This document shows, piece by piece, positions 1 through 7,923 of a stretch of DNA of 42,328 nucleotides. The DNA is from Pseudoneobacillus rhizosphaerae (GTDB lineage Bacteria > Bacillota > Bacilli > Bacillales > Cytobacillaceae). The notes below the pieces were generated by a model. The model had not been told where the DNA came from, did no database searches, and saw only the letters and a list, made by a program, of their open reading frames with translations. The translations under genes were made by a program, and so were the position numbers. Position 1 is the first letter of the stretch; every line of letters begins with the position of its first letter. The stretch covers positions 1-42,328 of the forward strand of contig NZ_CAKJTG010000032.1 of the NCBI RefSeq assembly GCF_917563885.1. Direction: 5' to 3'.

Positions 1-90
<90 letters not shown>

Positions 91-241
91 AATTTGATTT
101 GCGATATGATTTACTTCTTCTATTACATTATCTAGTTTTGAGGGAACAAAATTTTTTGCGAACTAAATAATTTTCCTTAAAATTTTCTCTTGAAATTTTT
201 CAAAAAGACATTATAATAAAATAGTGTCGCAACTAAAATAG

Positions 242-357
242 TCTGGTGGCGATTGCGAGAAGGTCACACCCGTTCCCATACCGAACACGGAAGTTAAGCT
301 TCTCTGCGCCGATGGTAGTTGGAGGATTCCTCCTGTGAGAGTAGGACGTCGCCAGGC
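242..357 (+). rRNA. rrf: 5S rRNA
   Basis: The gene is about 116 nt and carries the standard 5S core (GGTCACACCCGTTCCCAT, CCGAACACGGAAGTTAAGC, GAGAGTAGGACG). The ends TCTGGTGGCG and CGCCAGGC pair as helix I. It follows the 23S gene by about 150 bases and is followed immediately by tRNA genes, as in Bacillus rrn operons. Confidence 0.96.
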
Positions 358-367
358 ATAATATCGT

Positions 368-442
368 TCCGCAGTAGCTCAGTGGTAGAGCATTCGGCTG
401 TTAACCGAACGGTCGTAGGTTCGAGTCCTACCTGCGGAGCCA
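368..442 (+). tRNA. tRNA-Asn(GTT)
   Basis: A 75-nt cloverleaf with acceptor TCCGCAG/CTGCGGA, anticodon GTT and encoded CCA. It is first in the rrn-linked array. The same gene opens the second array at 40385. Confidence 0.97.
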
Positions 443-484
443 TATTTTTTTAGAAGATTTAATTGCGAGCAGGTAGTTGTTTAT

Positions 485-557
485 GCTTCCATAGCTCAGC
501 AGGTAGAGCACTTCCATGGTAAGGAAGATGTCAGCGGTTCGAGCCCGCTTGGAAGCT
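485..557 (+). tRNA. tRNA-Thr(GGT)
   Basis: The acceptor GCTTCCA/TGGAAGC and an anticodon loop ATGGTAA give GGT. CCA is not encoded directly after the discriminator base (the next bases are TACCA), so it must be added after transcription. Confidence 0.95.
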
Positions 558-577
558 TACCATATTTTAAAAATTAT

Positions 578-652
578 GGCCCCTTGGTCAAGTGGTTAAG
601 ACACCTCCCTTTCACGGAGGTAACACGGGTTCGAATCCCGTAGGGGTCACCA
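578..652 (+). tRNA. tRNA-Glu(TTC)
   Basis: The acceptor is GGCCCCT/AGGGGTC, the anticodon TTC, and CCA is encoded. The copy at 40567 has the same body but no CCA. Confidence 0.96.
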
Positions 653-714
653 AGTTTATTCGTAAGAAAATATCTAACCTTTAATCGCGATAGCGAAAAA
701 AATTAAATTTATAT

Positions 715-790
715 GGAGGATTAGCTCAGCTGGGAGAGCATCTGCCTTACAAGCAGAGGGTCGGCGGTTCGATCCCGTCATCCTCCACCA
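715..790 (+). tRNA. tRNA-Val(TAC)
   Basis: A 76-nt cloverleaf with acceptor GGAGGAT/ATCCTCC, anticodon TAC and encoded CCA. Confidence 0.96.
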
Positions 791-884
791 ACTATTTTTC
801 GTACTTTGAAAAATACCAAAGATTTTTCACGATAGTGAAAATATCTTTCCTTTAAATTTTTAATAGTTATACCTTTTATATTAT

Positions 885-957
<73 letters not shown>

Positions 958-970
958 CTGTATTTTACCT

Positions 971-1054
971 GGAGGGGTAGCGAAGTGGCTAAACGCGACG
1001 GACTGTAAATCCGTTCCCTTGGGTTCGGCGGTTCGAATCCGTCCCCCTCCACCA
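971..1054 (+). tRNA. tRNA-Tyr(GTA)
   Basis: An 84-nt class II tRNA with a long variable arm, acceptor GGAGGGG/CCCCTCC, anticodon GTA and encoded CCA. Confidence 0.96.
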
Positions 1055-1145
1055 TGTATTTTTCGTACTTGAAAAATATTAAGTATTTTTAATAAAAAAC
1101 AAAAAAATGGGACAAGATATAAATGTCCTTTTTATTTTGAATAAT

Positions 1146-1220
1146 TGGGCTATAGCCAAGCGGTAAGGCATCGCACTTTGACTGCGACATGCGTTGGTTC
1201 AAATCCAGCTAGCCCAGCCA
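1146..1220 (+). tRNA. tRNA-Gln(TTG)
   Basis: The acceptor is TGGGCTA/TAGCCCA, the anticodon TTG, and CCA is encoded. Only one base separates it from the following tRNA-Lys. The second array keeps the same Gln-Lys pair but spaces it with a long T tract. Confidence 0.96.
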
Positions 1221-1221
1221 A

Positions 1222-1294
1222 GAGCCATTAGCTCAGTTGGTAGAGCATCTGACTTTTAATCAGAGGGTCGAAGGTTCGAGTCCTTCATGGCTCA
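1222..1294 (+). tRNA. tRNA-Lys(TTT)
   Basis: The acceptor is GAGCCAT/ATGGCTC and the anticodon TTT. No CCA is encoded here, although the copy at 40934 encodes it. It is the last gene of the first array and sits just before a strong terminator. Confidence 0.95.
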
Positions 1295-1300
1295 TTAAAA

Positions 1301-1337
1301 TGTCCTTACTTTCACTAGAAAGTAAGGACATTTTTTT
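1301..1337 (+). terminator. Rho-independent terminator of the rrn/tRNA operon
   Basis: A perfect 13-bp stem (1301-1313 with 1318-1330), a 4-base loop and a run of seven T. It lies directly after tRNA-Lys. Confidence 0.95.
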
Positions 1338-1407
1338 ATTGACCAAGACCAATACACTTTCGTTTTTTTTCTTTTCCTTTCGTATATATATACATAATTT
1401 TGTCGAG

Positions 1408-1437
1408 TTGAGCCATTTCTATGAAAGCGGTTAAAAT
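1408..1437 (+). promoter_or_regulatory. Candidate sigma-A promoter of rocF
   Basis: TTGAGC and TAAAAT are separated by 18 bases, about 35 bases before the rocF start. I see no -12/-24 (sigma-L) element like the one that drives the B. subtilis roc genes. Confidence 0.45.
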
Positions 1438-1471
1438 AGTATATACAAGGCAGAGGGAGGAGAAAGCAATC

Positions 1472-2368
1472 ATGAAGAAAATATCAATTATCGGTGTTCC
1501 AATGGACTTAGGGCAAACACGTCGTGGGGTGGATATGGGACCAAGCGCGATACGTTATGCTGGGGTCGTGGAACGATTAGAAAACTTAAATTATGAAGTT
1601 GAAGATATCGGGGATATTGAAATTGGCAGAGCAGAGAGAGTACCTAATACTGAATCCAATTTAAAGAATTTAAAAGCTGTTGCAGAAGGTAGCGAAAAAT
1701 TAGCTGCTGTGGTTGATAAAGTTATCCAAAATGGTGATTTTCCTCTCGTTCTTGGTGGCGACCATAGTATTGCCATTGGAACATTAGCTGGAGTTGGAAA
1801 ACATTATAAGAACCTTGGAGTTATATGGTATGATGCTCATGGTGATTTAAATACGGCTGATACTTCTCCATCTGGAAATATACATGGAATGCCTCTAGCA
1901 GCGAGTATGGGACTTGGCCATCCTACTTTAACAGGTATTGCAGGCTATAACCCTAAGGTTAAAGCAGAAAATATTATTATAATTGGGGCTCGTTCATTAG
2001 ATGAAGGTGAAAAGGAACTCATTAGAGAAAAAGGTATTAAGGTTTATTCGATGCATGAAATTGATCGCCTTGGAATGACAAGAGTGATGGAAGAAACCAT
2101 TGCTTATTTTAAAGAAAATACAGATGGTGTTCATTTATCATTAGATTTAGATGGATTAGACCCACATGATGCTCCTGGTGTAGGAACCCCAGTAATTGGT
2201 GGAATAAGTTATCGTGAAAGCCATTTAGCAATGGAAATGCTTGCGGAAGCCGAAATTATTACATCAGCAGAATTTGTGGAAGTAAATCCGATATTAGATG
2301 AAAAAAATAAAACAGCTACGGTAGCCGTTGCATTAATGGGATCATTACTTGGTGAAAAGTTAAAATAG
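1472..2368 (+). CDS. rocF: Arginase
   Basis: Hydrolyses L-arginine to ornithine and urea in the cytoplasm, the first step of arginine catabolism. The 298-aa protein matches B. subtilis RocF along its length. Manganese-binding motifs are visible: GGDHS (His98), DAHGD (Asp121, His123, Asp125) and DLDGLDP near residue 225. The frame is open 17 codons further up, but ATG 1472 has a strong SD (GGGAGGAG, 1455-1462) at good spacing and gives the family N-terminus [15 protein letters not shown]. It stands alone, without rocD or rocE, between the tRNA terminator and its own terminator. It neighbours sigW, as I recall from other Bacillus genomes. Confidence 0.96.
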   Translation: MKKISIIGVPMDLGQTRRGVDMGPSAIRYAGVVERLENLNYEVEDIGDIEIGRAERVPNTESNLKNLKAVAEGSEKLAAVVDKVIQNGDFPLVLGGDHSIAIGTLAGVGKHYKNLGVIWYDAHGDLNTADTSPSGNIHGMPLAASMGLGHPTLTGIAGYNPKVKAENIIIIGARSLDEGEKELIREKGIKVYSMHEIDRLGMTRVMEETIAYFKENTDGVHLSLDLDGLDPHDAPGVGTPVIGGISYRESHLAMEMLAEAEIITSAEFVEVNPILDEKNKTATVAVALMGSLLGEKLK

Positions 2369-2370
2369 AA

Positions 2371-2405
2371 AATAGCAGCTCAACTTTTGAGCTGCTATTT
2401 TTTTT
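2371..2405 (+). terminator. Terminator of rocF
   Basis: A 13-bp perfect stem (2371-2383 with 2387-2399), a 3-base loop and a T run. It begins two bases after the rocF stop. Confidence 0.94.
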
Positions 2406-2497
2406 CTAAAACTTTTTTGTAGCCCTTTTTTAATTTTTCAAACCTTATTAGTAAATATTTGTTAATATAGAAGAGTTAATATTTTTTTTGTAAAAAA

Positions 2498-2524
2498 TGA
2501 AACCTTTCTTGCAATCGGTACGTA
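2498..2524 (+). promoter_or_regulatory. Sigma-W promoter of sigW-rsiW
   Basis: TGAAAC at 2498-2503 and CGTA at 2521-2524 are separated by 17 bases. This matches the ECF sigma-W consensus (TGAAAC, 16-17 bases, CGTA). It lies about 37 bases before the sigW start, so the operon should be autoregulated, as in B. subtilis. Confidence 0.85.
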
Positions 2525-2560
2525 TATCGATTAGCCGCAGTAGAGCGGAGGTATAAATAA

Positions 2561-3124
2561 ATGGAAGCGTTAGTGAAAAAAAGAATACTACAAGTACTTA
2601 AAGGCGATCAGGATGCTTATGGAGAAATTGTCGAGCTTTATAAGGACAAAGTATATCAGATTAGCTATCGAATGCTTGGGAATCGCCATGAAGCGGAGGA
2701 TATCGCTCAAGAGGCTTTTATTAGGGCCTTTATTAATATCCATAGTTTTAATATTGATTTAAAGTTTTCAACCTGGTTATTTAGAATAGCAACTAATCTT
2801 TGCATTGACCGGATTAGAAAGAAAAAGCCAGATTATTATTTAGATGCTGAAGTGGCTGGGACTGATGGTTTAAATATGTATTCACAAATACCCTCTAAAA
2901 CTGATATGCCAGAGAAAGAAATAGAAAGCTTAGAGTTAGAGGAAACCATTCAAAGTGAGATTCTAAAACTACCTGAAAAGTACCGAACAGTTATCGTCTT
3001 AAAATATATCGAAGAGCTATCGTTAATTGAAATTAGTAAGATTTTAAATTTACCGATAGGAACGGTTAAAACAAGAATTCATAGGGGAAGAGAAGCTTTA
3101 AGAAAGCAACTACGCCATGTTTAA
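2561..3124 (+). CDS. sigW: ECF sigma factor SigW
   Basis: Sigma-W directs RNA polymerase to envelope-stress and antimicrobial-resistance genes. The 187 residues equal the length of B. subtilis SigW. Region 2 includes GNRHEAEDIAQEAFIRAF and STWLFRIATNLCIDRIRKKK. Region 4 includes LPEKYRTVIVLKYIEELSLI and an HTH ending GTVKTRIHRGREALRKQL. The SD GCGGAGG stands about 8 bases before ATG. The anti-sigma gene rsiW follows after 15 bases. Confidence 0.97.
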   Translation: MEALVKKRILQVLKGDQDAYGEIVELYKDKVYQISYRMLGNRHEAEDIAQEAFIRAFINIHSFNIDLKFSTWLFRIATNLCIDRIRKKKPDYYLDAEVAGTDGLNMYSQIPSKTDMPEKEIESLELEETIQSEILKLPEKYRTVIVLKYIEELSLIEISKILNLPIGTVKTRIHRGREALRKQLRHV

Positions 3125-3139
3125 ATAGAGGTGAATAAA

Positions 3140-3763
3140 ATGAATTGTCCAGACATCTATACTGACTATATGCACGATTACTTAGATGAAGAAATAACAC
3201 CAGATAATGAGACTAAGCTTAGGGAACATCTCTTAATATGTGCAGACTGCCAAAGTCATTTCCAAGAATTAAAAAAGACCATAGCATTAGTTCAAAGCAC
3301 CTCTCATATTCAAGCGCCTGTAAATTTCACTTCGGCTGTAATGGCACGTCTTCCGAACGAGAAGAAACAAGTAGGATTAAAAAGATGGTTCCGTAGACAC
3401 CCAATGGTGACGGCAGCTTCGTTATTTTTAACCTTAATGGTTGGAAGTTTAATTACAGGGTGGAATGAGGATCAGGAATTTTCTGTTTCCAAAAATCCTA
3501 ATCTAATCATTGAAAATAATACTGTCATTGTTCCAGAAGGTAAAACGGTTAATGGAGATATCGTCGTAAAAAACGGCGATTTAAAAATCGAGGGACAAGT
3601 GGATGGAAATGTTACAGTTATCAATGGAGATATCAATGGTGAGAAATATTTAGCTTCTGCTGGTCAAGTTACTGGAGAAATTGAAGAAATTAATCAACTA
3701 TTTGATTGGCTTTGGTATCATATGAAAAAAATAACCAAAGATACGGTTAATATAGTTAAATAA
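3140..3763 (+). CDS. rsiW: Anti-sigma-W factor RsiW
   Basis: A single-pass membrane protein that holds SigW inactive until it is proteolysed. At 207 aa it matches the B. subtilis length (208). The N-terminal zinc-binding anti-sigma domain has H30-x3-C34-x2-C37 and Cys3. A membrane segment lies at about residues 87-107. The outer part contains repeated short V-x-G-D/N motifs (VNGDIVVKNG, VDGNVTVING). ATG 3140 was chosen because the GTG at 3131 lies inside the SD GAGGTG (3128-3133). B. subtilis RsiW is cut by PrsW, RasP and ClpXP; those genes are not in this window. Confidence 0.94.
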   Translation: MNCPDIYTDYMHDYLDEEITPDNETKLREHLLICADCQSHFQELKKTIALVQSTSHIQAPVNFTSAVMARLPNEKKQVGLKRWFRRHPMVTAASLFLTLMVGSLITGWNEDQEFSVSKNPNLIIENNTVIVPEGKTVNGDIVVKNGDLKIEGQVDGNVTVINGDINGEKYLASAGQVTGEIEEINQLFDWLWYHMKKITKDTVNIVK

Positions 3764-3766
3764 GCT

Positions 3767-3820
3767 TAAGAAGAATGATAGTCCTTCGAATAGAGGGACT
3801 ATCATTCTTCTTAGCCTTTT
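3767..3820 (+). terminator. Terminator of sigW-rsiW
   Basis: An 18-bp perfect stem (3767-3784 with 3796-3813) followed by a T-rich stretch. It separates the sigW operon from cdaA. Confidence 0.9.
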
Positions 3821-3875
3821 TAGCAACAGAGTATGGAATGAGCTTTTTTCAAAGAATATATAGTAAACCTAATTA

Positions 3876-3884
3876 TGTTATAAT
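3876..3884 (+). promoter_or_regulatory. Candidate extended -10 promoter of cdaA-cdaR-glmM
   Basis: TGTTATAAT gives an extended -10 element (TGn plus TATAAT). No good -35 is visible 17 bases upstream. A leader of about 100 bases would precede cdaA. No riboswitch was recognised in it. Confidence 0.5.
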
Positions 3885-3989
3885 GTATAAGTTATCCTAA
3901 TATTAAATTGATTCATTAGAGTTAGTGGCTCTTTTAAAAAGCCAAGATTAACAGGAATTATCATTTAAGCCTTATACGGAGGAAGGACA

Positions 3990-4817
3990 ATGTCAATGGC
4001 CGATTTCAGTATTTTGAAATATCTAGCTATGATTGTTGATGTTCTCCTAGTATGGTACGTTATCTACAAACTGATAATGGTAATAAAAGGAACAAAGGCT
4101 GTCCAATTGTTAAAAGGAATCTTTGTCATCCTTCTAGTGAAAGTTGTCAGTGATTTTTCCGGCTTGAAAACATTAAGTTGGATTACAGAACAAACCATTA
4201 CGTGGGGATTTCTTGCAATTATTATCATTTTTCAACCGGAACTCAGGCGGGCTCTTGAACAGCTCGGCCGAGGTAAATTCTTTTCTAGAACGAACGGTCA
4301 GGAGGATGATGAAAGAGAAAAGGGCGTTGAGGCTATTGTGAAAGCAACCGATTATATGGCAAAACGTCGCATTGGTGCTCTTATCTCCATTGAGAGAGAG
4401 ACAGGAATGAGCGATTACATAGAAACGGGTATACCTTTACACGCTAAAATTTCATCTGAGCTTTTAATTAATATTTTTATTCCCAATACACCCCTTCATG
4501 ATGGAGCGGTGATTATTCAAAAAAACAATGTTGCAGCTGCTGCTTGTTATTTACCACTATCTGAAAGTCCGTTTATTTCAAAGGAGTTAGGAACTAGACA
4601 TCGTGCCGCATTAGGGATAAGTGAAGTAACGGACAGTGTGACAGTGATTGTCTCTGAAGAAACGGGAAGTATTTCATTAACAAAAAATGGTGAATTACAT
4701 CGAGATTTAAATTTAACGACATTTAAAGATTTATTGTCAAATGAACTTTTATCAAAACAGCTAGACAAGCAAACGTCTTCCACTCTATGGAATTGGAGGG
4801 GGAAGAATCATGGATAA
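3990..4817 (+). CDS. cdaA: Diadenylate cyclase CdaA
   Basis: Makes c-di-AMP from two ATP at the membrane; c-di-AMP controls potassium and osmotic balance. The 275-aa protein is close to the 273 aa of B. subtilis CdaA. It has three N-terminal membrane segments within about residues 8-85, then a DAC domain with the catalytic motifs HDGA (in TPLHDGAVII) and RHR (in GTRHRAALG). SD GGAGG (3978-3982) is 7 bases before ATG. The end overlaps cdaR by 8 bases. The order cdaA-cdaR-glmM is the conserved Firmicutes module, in which CdaR and GlmM bind and modulate CdaA. Confidence 0.97.
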   Translation: MSMADFSILKYLAMIVDVLLVWYVIYKLIMVIKGTKAVQLLKGIFVILLVKVVSDFSGLKTLSWITEQTITWGFLAIIIIFQPELRRALEQLGRGKFFSRTNGQEDDEREKGVEAIVKATDYMAKRRIGALISIERETGMSDYIETGIPLHAKISSELLINIFIPNTPLHDGAVIIQKNNVAAAACYLPLSESPFISKELGTRHRAALGISEVTDSVTVIVSEETGSISLTKNGELHRDLNLTTFKDLLSNELLSKQLDKQTSSTLWNWRGKNHG

Positions 4818-6042
4818 ATTAATGGATAACCGTTGGTTTATGAAAGCAATTGCTCTTGCTCTAGCTTTACTTCTTTATTCGGCTGTTCCTGATAATGAAA
4901 GCAAAACAAATGATGTTAATGTTCCAGGAGTGCAAAACACGGAAACTATTCAGGATGTCCCTGTAAAAGCGTATTATGATACAGAGAATCTTGTCATATC
5001 TGGAGTCCCAAATACAGTAGATGTAACAATTCAGGGACCATTACCAAATGTACAGGCTGCAAAAGCATTAAAAAACTTTGAGGTATATGTAGACCTTGAT
5101 GGTATTAAAATCGGTAATCATACCGTACCTATCAAAATTAAGGACATTAATAATAAGTTAGGGGTTCAAATTGACCCAGCTTATGCGAATATAACCGTTC
5201 AAGAGAGAGTAACAAAAGAATTTAAAGTCGAAGCAGAATATGATACAGCCTTACTTGAAGAAGGATATGAAGCCGAGCAACCAGTTGTAGAGCCTTCTAC
5301 GGTTAAAATAACTGGAGCAAAAGATACGATCGAGCGAATTACTTATGTTAAAGCTTCACTTGATATTAAGGATAAAATCAATCGATCTGTAACAAGAGAG
5401 GCAAAGGTTCGAGTGCTAGACCAGGAATTAAATAAACTCGATGTAGTGGTTGAGCCTGAAACAGTCCAAGTGACAATACCAGTAAAGAGCGCGAAGAAAA
5501 CAGTTCCAATCAAAATTGTCCAAAAAGGTAGCCTACCACAAAGTATCGTTTTAAACACTATTGAAATTCTTGATTTAGCTGAAGCTATCATTATTGGGCC
5601 AGAAGAGCTACTTAAGAAAACAGAAAGTGTTCGAGTAGAGGTTGATATGAATAAAATTACAGGAGACACAATTCTCACTCTTCCTGTTATTATTTCAGAG
5701 GGAATTACAAAAGTAAGCCCACAAACCGTAGAGGTTAAAGTGGATGTGACAAAGATGGAAGAAAGAACTTTTTCAGGTATTCCCATCTCAAGTGATGGGT
5801 TATCGGATGATTATAATCTTGAATATCGAGACCCTGTAGATGCAACGGTGAATATTACAGTCAGTGGGGCAAGTGAAGAATTAGATAGTCTAAATGCAGA
5901 TGACTTTAATTTGTTTATTGATTTATCTAATTTAACAACTGGATTACATATAGTAGATATCCAAGTTGAAGGTCCTGCTCAATTAAACTGGAAATTAAGT
6001 AAATCAGTAGCTCGAATCACGATAACAGAAAAGGAAGTATAA
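4810..6042 (+). CDS. cdaR: CdaA regulatory protein CdaR (YbbR)
   Basis: A membrane-anchored regulator of CdaA. One N-terminal membrane segment (about residues 8-25) is followed by an extracellular part with four consecutive YbbR domains, roughly 48-132, 133-222, 225-312 and 315-405. Each ends in a V-x-V-type strand (ANITVQE, VQVTIPV, VEVKVDV, ARITITE). At 410 aa it is shorter than B. subtilis CdaR (483), mostly in the tail after the fourth repeat. The start overlaps the end of cdaA, with SD GGAGGGGG at about 4795-4802. Confidence 0.94.
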   Translation: MDKLMDNRWFMKAIALALALLLYSAVPDNESKTNDVNVPGVQNTETIQDVPVKAYYDTENLVISGVPNTVDVTIQGPLPNVQAAKALKNFEVYVDLDGIKIGNHTVPIKIKDINNKLGVQIDPAYANITVQERVTKEFKVEAEYDTALLEEGYEAEQPVVEPSTVKITGAKDTIERITYVKASLDIKDKINRSVTREAKVRVLDQELNKLDVVVEPETVQVTIPVKSAKKTVPIKIVQKGSLPQSIVLNTIEILDLAEAIIIGPEELLKKTESVRVEVDMNKITGDTILTLPVIISEGITKVSPQTVEVKVDVTKMEERTFSGIPISSDGLSDDYNLEYRDPVDATVNITVSGASEELDSLNADDFNLFIDLSNLTTGLHIVDIQVEGPAQLNWKLSKSVARITITEKEV

Positions 6043-6083
6043 TTTTCAAAGCAATTTTTCTTAAATAAAGGAGCGATTTATAG

Positions 6084-7436
6084 ATGGGTAAATATTTCGG
6101 TACTGATGGTGTACGCGGAGTAGCTAATAGTGAGTTAACACCAGAACTTGCATTTAAATTAGGGCGATTTGGGGGATATGTTTTAACAAAGGATAAGGAT
6201 CGCCCCAAAGTTCTAATCGGACGTGACACACGAATTTCTGGCCATATGTTAGAAGGTGCATTGGTTGCTGGCCTTTTGTCCATAGGTGCTGAAGTAGTTA
6301 GGTTAGGAGTTATTTCTACTCCAGGTGTCTCCTATTTGACTAAAGTATTAGGCGCTCAAGCAGGTGTAATGATTTCCGCTTCCCATAATCCGGTTGCCGA
6401 CAATGGTATCAAGTTTTTTGGCCCTGATGGCTTTAAGCTTTCAGATGATCAAGAAGAAGAAATCGAAACCTATATAGACCTTTTAGAAGATAATCTTCCA
6501 AGACCAACTGGAGCGAAGCTAGGACAGGTTATTGATTATTTTGAAGGTGGGCAAAAATACCTCCAATATCTTAAACAAACAGTGGATGAGGATTTTGCAG
6601 GTATTCATGTTGCACTCGATTGTGCCCATGGAGCAACCTCTTCATTAGCAGCACATTTATTTGCTGATTTAGAAGCGGATCTCTCGACGATGGGAGCTTC
6701 TCCGAATGGTTTAAATATCAATGAGGGTGTTGGTTCCACTCATCCAAATGCCCTAGCAGCCTTTTTGAAGGAAAAGAATGCGGACGTTGGTTTAGCATTT
6801 GATGGGGATGGCGACCGCCTTATTGCCGTTGATGAAAACGGAAATATCGTTGACGGCGACCAAATCATGTATATCTGTGCAAAATATATGAAGGAACATG
6901 GCAGATTAAAACACGGAACAGTAGTTTCTACCGTAATGAGTAACCTAGGTTTTTATAAAGGTCTTGAAAATCATGGGGTTCAAAGTGTGCAAACCGCTGT
7001 AGGCGATCGTTATGTTGTTGAAGAAATGAAAAAGAATGGCTACAACTTAGGTGGAGAACAATCTGGTCATATTATTTTCCTTGATTATAATACGACAGGT
7101 GATGGGCTACTTTCAGGACTACAGCTTGTAAATATTATGAAAATGACCAAAAAATCATTATCAGAGTTAGCGGGTGAAATGAAGAAATACCCTCAAAAGC
7201 TTGTTAACATCCGTGTGACAGATAAGCACCACGTGACTGACAATGAAAAAGTGAAGGCTATTATTGATGAAGTTGAAGCTGAGATGAATGGTGATGGTAG
7301 AATCTTAGTTCGCCCTTCAGGAACAGAACCATTAGTACGAGTAATGGCAGAGGCTTCAACAGAAGAACTAGTAAAAAGCTATGTAGAGAAAATTGCCAAC
7401 GTAGTTGAAGAGGAAATGGGCTTAAAAGAAGAATAG
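6084..7436 (+). CDS. glmM: Phosphoglucosamine mutase GlmM
   Basis: Converts glucosamine-6-phosphate to glucosamine-1-phosphate for UDP-GlcNAc and wall synthesis. At 450 aa it is full length (B. subtilis 448). The phosphoserine is Ser100 in SASHNP. The metal loop DGDGDR is near 239-245 and the sugar-phosphate loop RPSGTEP near 411. An SD AAGGAG precedes the ATG. It follows cdaR by 41 bases. B. subtilis GlmM binds CdaA and inhibits it, which links wall precursor flow to c-di-AMP. Confidence 0.97.
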   Translation: MGKYFGTDGVRGVANSELTPELAFKLGRFGGYVLTKDKDRPKVLIGRDTRISGHMLEGALVAGLLSIGAEVVRLGVISTPGVSYLTKVLGAQAGVMISASHNPVADNGIKFFGPDGFKLSDDQEEEIETYIDLLEDNLPRPTGAKLGQVIDYFEGGQKYLQYLKQTVDEDFAGIHVALDCAHGATSSLAAHLFADLEADLSTMGASPNGLNINEGVGSTHPNALAAFLKEKNADVGLAFDGDGDRLIAVDENGNIVDGDQIMYICAKYMKEHGRLKHGTVVSTVMSNLGFYKGLENHGVQSVQTAVGDRYVVEEMKKNGYNLGGEQSGHIIFLDYNTTGDGLLSGLQLVNIMKMTKKSLSELAGEMKKYPQKLVNIRVTDKHHVTDNEKVKAIIDEVEAEMNGDGRILVRPSGTEPLVRVMAEASTEELVKSYVEKIANVVEEEMGLKEE

Positions 7437-7445
7437 AGGGAAAGC

Positions 7446-7487
7446 TATGCATGAGGGAACCTTAACGCGCCCTCATGCATATTTTAT
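7446..7487 (+). terminator. Terminator of cdaA-cdaR-glmM
   Basis: A 12-bp perfect stem (TATGCATGAGGG at 7446-7457 with 7470-7481) followed by TTTTATTT. It isolates glmM from the glmS promoter. Confidence 0.85.
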
Positions 7488-7549
7488 TTAAACACCTTTT
7501 CTTCTAATGATTGCTATAACTATACTGGAAATGAATTTCCTTTTATCTA

Positions 7550-7579
7550 TTGACGTTTCTACTGTACCTGGTGTATGCT
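7550..7579 (+). promoter_or_regulatory. Promoter of glmS
   Basis: TTGACG and TATGCT are separated by 18 bases. Transcription would start about 70 bases before the ribozyme cleavage site. Confidence 0.65.
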
Positions 7580-7652
7580 TAACCTGTTTTGTAAAAAACA
7601 TTCCACTCAATTTTGTTAAAAGGAGGCAAGTATAGAGAACATTGCACGAAAA

Positions 7653-7815
7653 AGCGCCAGGACTAACCATTGATCGAAAAGAGGTTAGTTGACGAGGAGG
7701 AGGAGTATCGAGTTTTCGGCGGATACCTCCCGGTTGAATCACACAACCGAATATTTCTTCCTTAAACCTTTGGGGTAACCTAAAGTACAAAGGGAAGATT
7801 ATGTGACATGAGAAT
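7653..7815 (+). promoter_or_regulatory. glmS ribozyme: glmS ribozyme (glucosamine-6-phosphate riboswitch)
   Basis: A self-cleaving RNA activated by glucosamine-6-phosphate; cleavage leads to mRNA decay and lowers GlmS. The cleavage site is expected between A7653 and G7654 of the conserved AGCGCC. Visible conserved parts are GCGCCAGGACTAACC, which pairs through CTAACC with GGTTAG at 7683-7688; TGACGAGGAGG; TATCGAG; and TTCGGCGGATACCTCCCGG. Further 3' come a CGGTTG/CAACCG hairpin and a TCTTCC/GGAAGA stem. The 3' limit is approximate. It lies about 110-270 bases before the glmS start, as in other Bacillus genomes. Confidence 0.95.
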
Positions 7816-7864
7816 CGGAAAAAGAGTGGTCCGGCTATTCATATCATTTTAACTACAAAGATAG

Positions 7865-7902
7865 GGGGGGCAAGCTATGCCTCCTGTGCTAGCATGTCCC
7901 CC
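7865..7902 (+). other. GC-rich hairpin between glmS ribozyme and RBS
   Basis: GGGGG at 7865-7869 pairs with CCCCC at 7898-7902. The stem then continues through a G-T pair, CA/TG, an A-A mismatch, GCTA/TAGC, a bulged T and GC/GC, around a 7-base loop. No T run follows, so it is not an ordinary terminator. The glmS SD AAGGAGG begins six bases downstream. Confidence 0.75.
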
Positions 7903-7923
7903 TTAATCAAGGAGGAAAAACAG

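Noticed and set aside
1237..1434. Open frame across tRNA-Lys and the terminator
   Set aside because: It overlaps a tRNA gene and a terminator; the product has no recognisable features.
7618..7690. Leader peptide before the glmS ribozyme, from the AGGAGG at 7620
   Set aside because: No start codon lies at usable distance; the nearest TTG is about 17 bases away and its frame would run into the ribozyme.
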